Shown here: piece after piece, positions 60,497 to 64,000 of the stretch | How positions within the stretch are numbered: position 1 is the stretch's first letter | Layout: every line of letters starts with the position of its first letter | Source: Cymodocea nodosa | Lineage: Eukaryota; Streptophyta; Magnoliopsida; Alismatales; Cymodoceaceae | Reading direction: 5' to 3' | Length of the DNA stretch: 64,000 bases | Assembly (NCBI GenBank): GCA_036874045.1 | Contig: CM072339.1 | Location: forward strand, 19,599,501 to 19,663,500 | Position numbers and translations under genes: made by a program | The notes under the pieces: model-generated | Databases searched by the model: none | What the model was told of the DNA's origin: nothing | Seen by the model: the letters and a program-made list of their open reading frames with translations, nothing else

Positions 60497-63241
60497 TACA
60501 ATAAATATGTTCATTATGATGTTTGTAATACTCTCATTCATAACCATACTACATTGCATTCATGATATTTTCACGAAATTTATCTGTAATTTCTTTTCTT
60601 TGCTTTTGTGTATTATTGACAATAGTGTTAACTATTTCATATTGTCTTTTTACATTTATAGAGTCTTCAATTAATACATCACGTTCATCTTCTTGTACTT
60701 CATCTTCAAGATCTTGACATAAGTTTGTTTTATCTGCTTTATGAATAAGTTGTGAATTAAAAAAAATGCTAACACTATTTTTGCTTGAGTTGTGAAAGAT
60801 AATGACATATATCCTCATAATATTGCAAAATGATGTTTGACTACTCCAAATGTGTACTCAATTACTGTCCTCAACTGTGAATGTTTATAATTGAAGTTTT
60901 CCACTATATTAGTTGGTTGTCGATTTCCTTCATATTTTGATAAGTGATATTGAACACTTCGAAATAGACATATAAACTCAAACCTATTTGGAAATCCAAC
61001 ATCAACTAAGTAAAATTTACCTACATGTATTTGAACATCCTTTGAAATAAGTTTAATTTTGATTGACAAGTAAAATATATGTAGATCATAAATACTATAC
61101 CTCGTGGCACTTGCAAACCATTACATTGACTTGTTGTATCTTAAAGGAGTCAAGCATTAGCCATTGAACCTTCCCACTCACTAAGAACATAGGTAAATTT
61201 CATATCAAAATTGCATATAGCCAATACGTTTTGTGACAATTCACCTTTTTGTTCCTAAATCAGGCATTCTCCTTTCCATAAATTGTGGTTTTAATGTGTG
61301 TACCATCAATAGCACCTATACAATCCTACCCATATCAAAAATAAATTTAATTAATATATAAATGAATAACATCAAATATCAAAATTATTGTAAAGATTGA
61401 AGTGTGTACCTTGAAGTATGGATAAACATTGACGTTATTTTGAATTCGATTGTGTGTAGTAACTTCATGTTTACTTAAAAGTATATCATGTATTTTTAAT
61501 ATAGCATTTACCATTTCATTGAAAAATGTACTAACAGTCCATACTAGGTGATGAAAACGCTCTCTAGTTACTCCATACCTTTGATTTTATCCATTATCAC
61601 TAAAAAAATAGCAAGTTTCTCCTCTACACTCATATTTCTATTATTTGATATTACTTTCATATTTCTTAATAATCTACAAAATTGTGAAAAAATATTTTGA
61701 CTCATTTGATAAATTTTCTTGCAATTGTATACTTGATATGATGATGATGGATATAACAATCTTTGTATATATTTTGCTCCTTTTATGCTGTATATGTGAG
61801 TGGTGGATGTTTGAATCTCATTTACAGCAATTCTACATAGAAATTTCCATGTTCCTAATATAACTTTTCTTTTTTCTTCTTTCATTCTTCATCTTCATTA
61901 ATAATGGACATAGACGTCTTCATAAATTCTAGTCCCTACATCTATACCCATCATACCAATTATGACTTAATAAAGAAAACATAACAATAGCATACAATTA
62001 AATAAAAAAAAACCAACGCATTCATCAACAAAATATTTACATGTTTCATAACATTTAAAGGATAACACAAGTGAAATAAAATTCAAACATGTCCAACATA
62101 AGTAACAAAGTTCATGTGAAAAAAGCACATCAATTTAAATTAAACTTTAGCCATGAAATTCTCATGTTTGGTGGTAGACACCTAAATTGATTCTTCTTTG
62201 ATTCTATCTCTAATAATTGCATTGCCTTGTATTTCTCTTCTTCTGTAAGATTTGTAAGTGAAAGTAAAATAGTGAGAACATTGTCTTCTTCATGGTCTTT
62301 TTTCTCTAACAATTCCATCTTCCTCTTCATGTATATTAATTTTCTTTCATCAATACGTTGTGTAAATGCCATCTTTTTCTTTTGGATTGACATCATGTTT
62401 TCTTGTAGTTGTATGACATGCTCTATGTATACCATTTTTCTCGTATTTTCTTCTATATCCTCACTAAAATAATTCATAAGTGATACACCAACATCCTTCA
62501 TTGTAGTTGCCATAAGTTGTGATTCAACATGTGGACGTAGACATTTTCCTTTCTGACATTTTCCTTTCTTGCATGAGTCTACATCATTAAAACTAGGAGA
62601 ATGACCTTGAGTAGGAGAAGGATCTTGAGTTTCAACCTCAAATTCCATAGCATTTTGTGTAAAAGTTATATTATCAAGGTCATTTGTATCTTTATTCAAG
62701 TTCACAATTGCTCTCAAATTTGTTGTACTCATTTTATTTGAGCCTGTTGTAAGATTTTCTTTGAATATTATTTGAAGTTGGTCATATATGGGACATGTCT
62801 TACCCTTGTACTATGCACACTTTAGATGAATCTATTAGAAAAAAATATATTAGTAAAAATTATAAGCTAATGATATGTTAAATTTAATTTTGAAAAAATT
62901 CAACTAACCGTTACAAAATCATCCCAAACTTCTTTTGAGATATTAGTATGTCCATAAATGTAGTTCCATCCCCAACCACTTTATGCACCAATCTTGGTAT
63001 AAATCTTGTACATTTGTCGCCATGTTCTCATTCGATTATTGATATTTTTCTTTTGGATGTTACCTCCCCCTTCTTTATTATAATCATTGATTACTTTCAG
63101 TTAAGTATCAACTCGTATCTTTCTATCAGGAGTTTTACCATTACCTTTCTTAATAGCATCACACACCCTTGTTAATATCATCTCATTCGCTTGAACACTC
63201 CAACTAAAATAAGATCTTCCACTACCTTTCTTGTTTTCCAT
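60497..63241 (-). mobile_element. PIF/Harbinger element with transposase and Myb-like second gene, inactive
   Basis: The transposase occupies the minus strand from about 61890 to 60549. An N-terminal piece is at 61568-61885 (SQNIFSQFCRLLRNMKVI), the first catalytic region CIGAIDGTHIK near 61294-61326, the second near 61180, and GKFYLVDVGFPNRFEFI plus VENFNYKHSQLRTVIEYTFG at 60815-61069. The second gene, 63241 to about 62130, begins MENKKGSGRSYFSWS, continues through a Myb/SANT-like block (ILTRVCDAI, NNRMRTWRQMYK, EVWDDFV) and ends with the 200-codon open piece at 62130-62732. Stops and frameshifts break both. Terminal inverted repeats were not found. Confidence 0.75.
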
Positions 63242-64000
63242 TTCCTAAGAATTCATATATCAACATAATATAAAATGCACCATAACTAAGAATGCTATGA
63301 AATCAATCTCAAGATTCTACAAGCATTTGCATTCATATTAACAACTAAATGCACTAATACATAACAATAGTATCAAAACAAAACTACCTAATCATGCGTG
63401 ACAGGTTATCAAAACATTTGCATCGATCATAAACATTGTTAACATTGTTCTATAAAATGAGAATGCACCCAAAGAACCTCAAACTAAAGAAATATAGATC
63501 AATGCCTTATTCTTCCAAAAATCATATCTTTTTTATTTCTTAGTGAAATTCAATGAAATAAAAGACAAATGAAAGCTACAACTTTTAAGCAAAAATCTCA
63601 AACTAAAGAAACCACAATGCAAAACCATCACTAAAACTACAAATAGAGCTTTCACTAATTCATATATTGTTGCATTCACTAAAATTGAAGGTGTGAAATA
63701 GAGCTTCAACTTGCAAATATGCCAACGAAATTCACTCTGATATTAGTAGAAAATGCTGCTAAAATAGGAATAAAACTGTGAATCTTACCTAGTAAAAAAT
63801 CAACTAACTACATCCAAGAATTATGCAAAGATTCACACCAAATCTATATTATAAATCATTATAAATGTATATCATTCAGTATTGAATTTGTAGGATCGAA
63901 TGATTACATAAGATGATGGTGAATTGTGTTTTTTAATATTTTCAACTATAATCGAAACTTTAAGATTAAAACAAGTCAAAACATTGTTTTATTCAATGTT
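63242..64000. other. AT-rich flank at the right edge
   Basis: No gene recognised. May include the 5' end of the PIF/Harbinger element, whose terminal repeat I could not place. Confidence 0.4.

Overview
This is a stretch of nuclear DNA from a flowering plant. It has spliced genes with GT-AG introns, very AT-rich intergenic DNA, and a dense load of degenerate LINE, Ty1/copia, Ty3/gypsy and PIF/Harbinger elements. The GC-rich coding exons beside AT-rich introns make a monocot more likely than a eudicot, but no species can be named from the sequence. I see no bacterial, organellar, rRNA, tRNA or CRISPR sequence.

Four spliced genes can be reconstructed. (1) 8011-9656, minus: the first three exons of a PDS5 sister-chromatid-cohesion cofactor. 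The rest lies beyond the left edge or has been lost; a LINE and a complete but decayed short-LTR copia element (2697-7762) occupy the downstream side. (2) 16575-18733, plus: a two-exon, 516-residue armadillo-repeat protein with a long glutamate tract. (3) 30044-32815, minus, and (4) 54471-57604, minus: two paralogous 13-exon genes of 402 and 404 codons encoding plastid-targeted, membrane-bound UbiA-type aromatic prenyltransferases of the homogentisate phytyltransferase group. Both frames are open through every exon and both keep the Asp-rich motifs.

The prenyltransferase locus has been heavily duplicated. Between the two intact genes lie two copies of a truncated version (promoter, exons 1-2 and part of exon 3) at 33709-34324 and 42380-42995. 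They sit inside a nearly identical 2.35-kb duplicated segment that also carries a cut PIF/Harbinger element. A separate non-coding or unidentified unit ('unit X') lies just downstream of both intact genes (28893-29925 and 53262-54270), and an orphan copy lies at 20272-21400.

The rest is transposon ground: PIF/Harbinger remnants (22.3-23.6, 34.8-36.0, 43.4-46.7 and 60.5-63.2 kb), copia remnants (25.7-26.6, 38.4-40.2, 48.6-53.2 kb), a SIRE-like gag (40.3-41.2 kb), a gypsy integrase piece (28.2-28.9 kb), solo LTRs (44966-46370 and 58795-60491) and related LTR-like blocks (41.2-42.3 and 46.7-48.5 kb).

The most unusual non-coding signal is a family of recurrent hairpins built on GAGTTA...TAACTC cores. 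In the 58.8-60.5 kb solo LTR they occur together with regularly spaced CACGTG boxes, and related hairpins recur in the LTR-like blocks. Several simple and minisatellite arrays (24.0, 24.65, 38.0, 47.0 and 57.3 kb) are also present.
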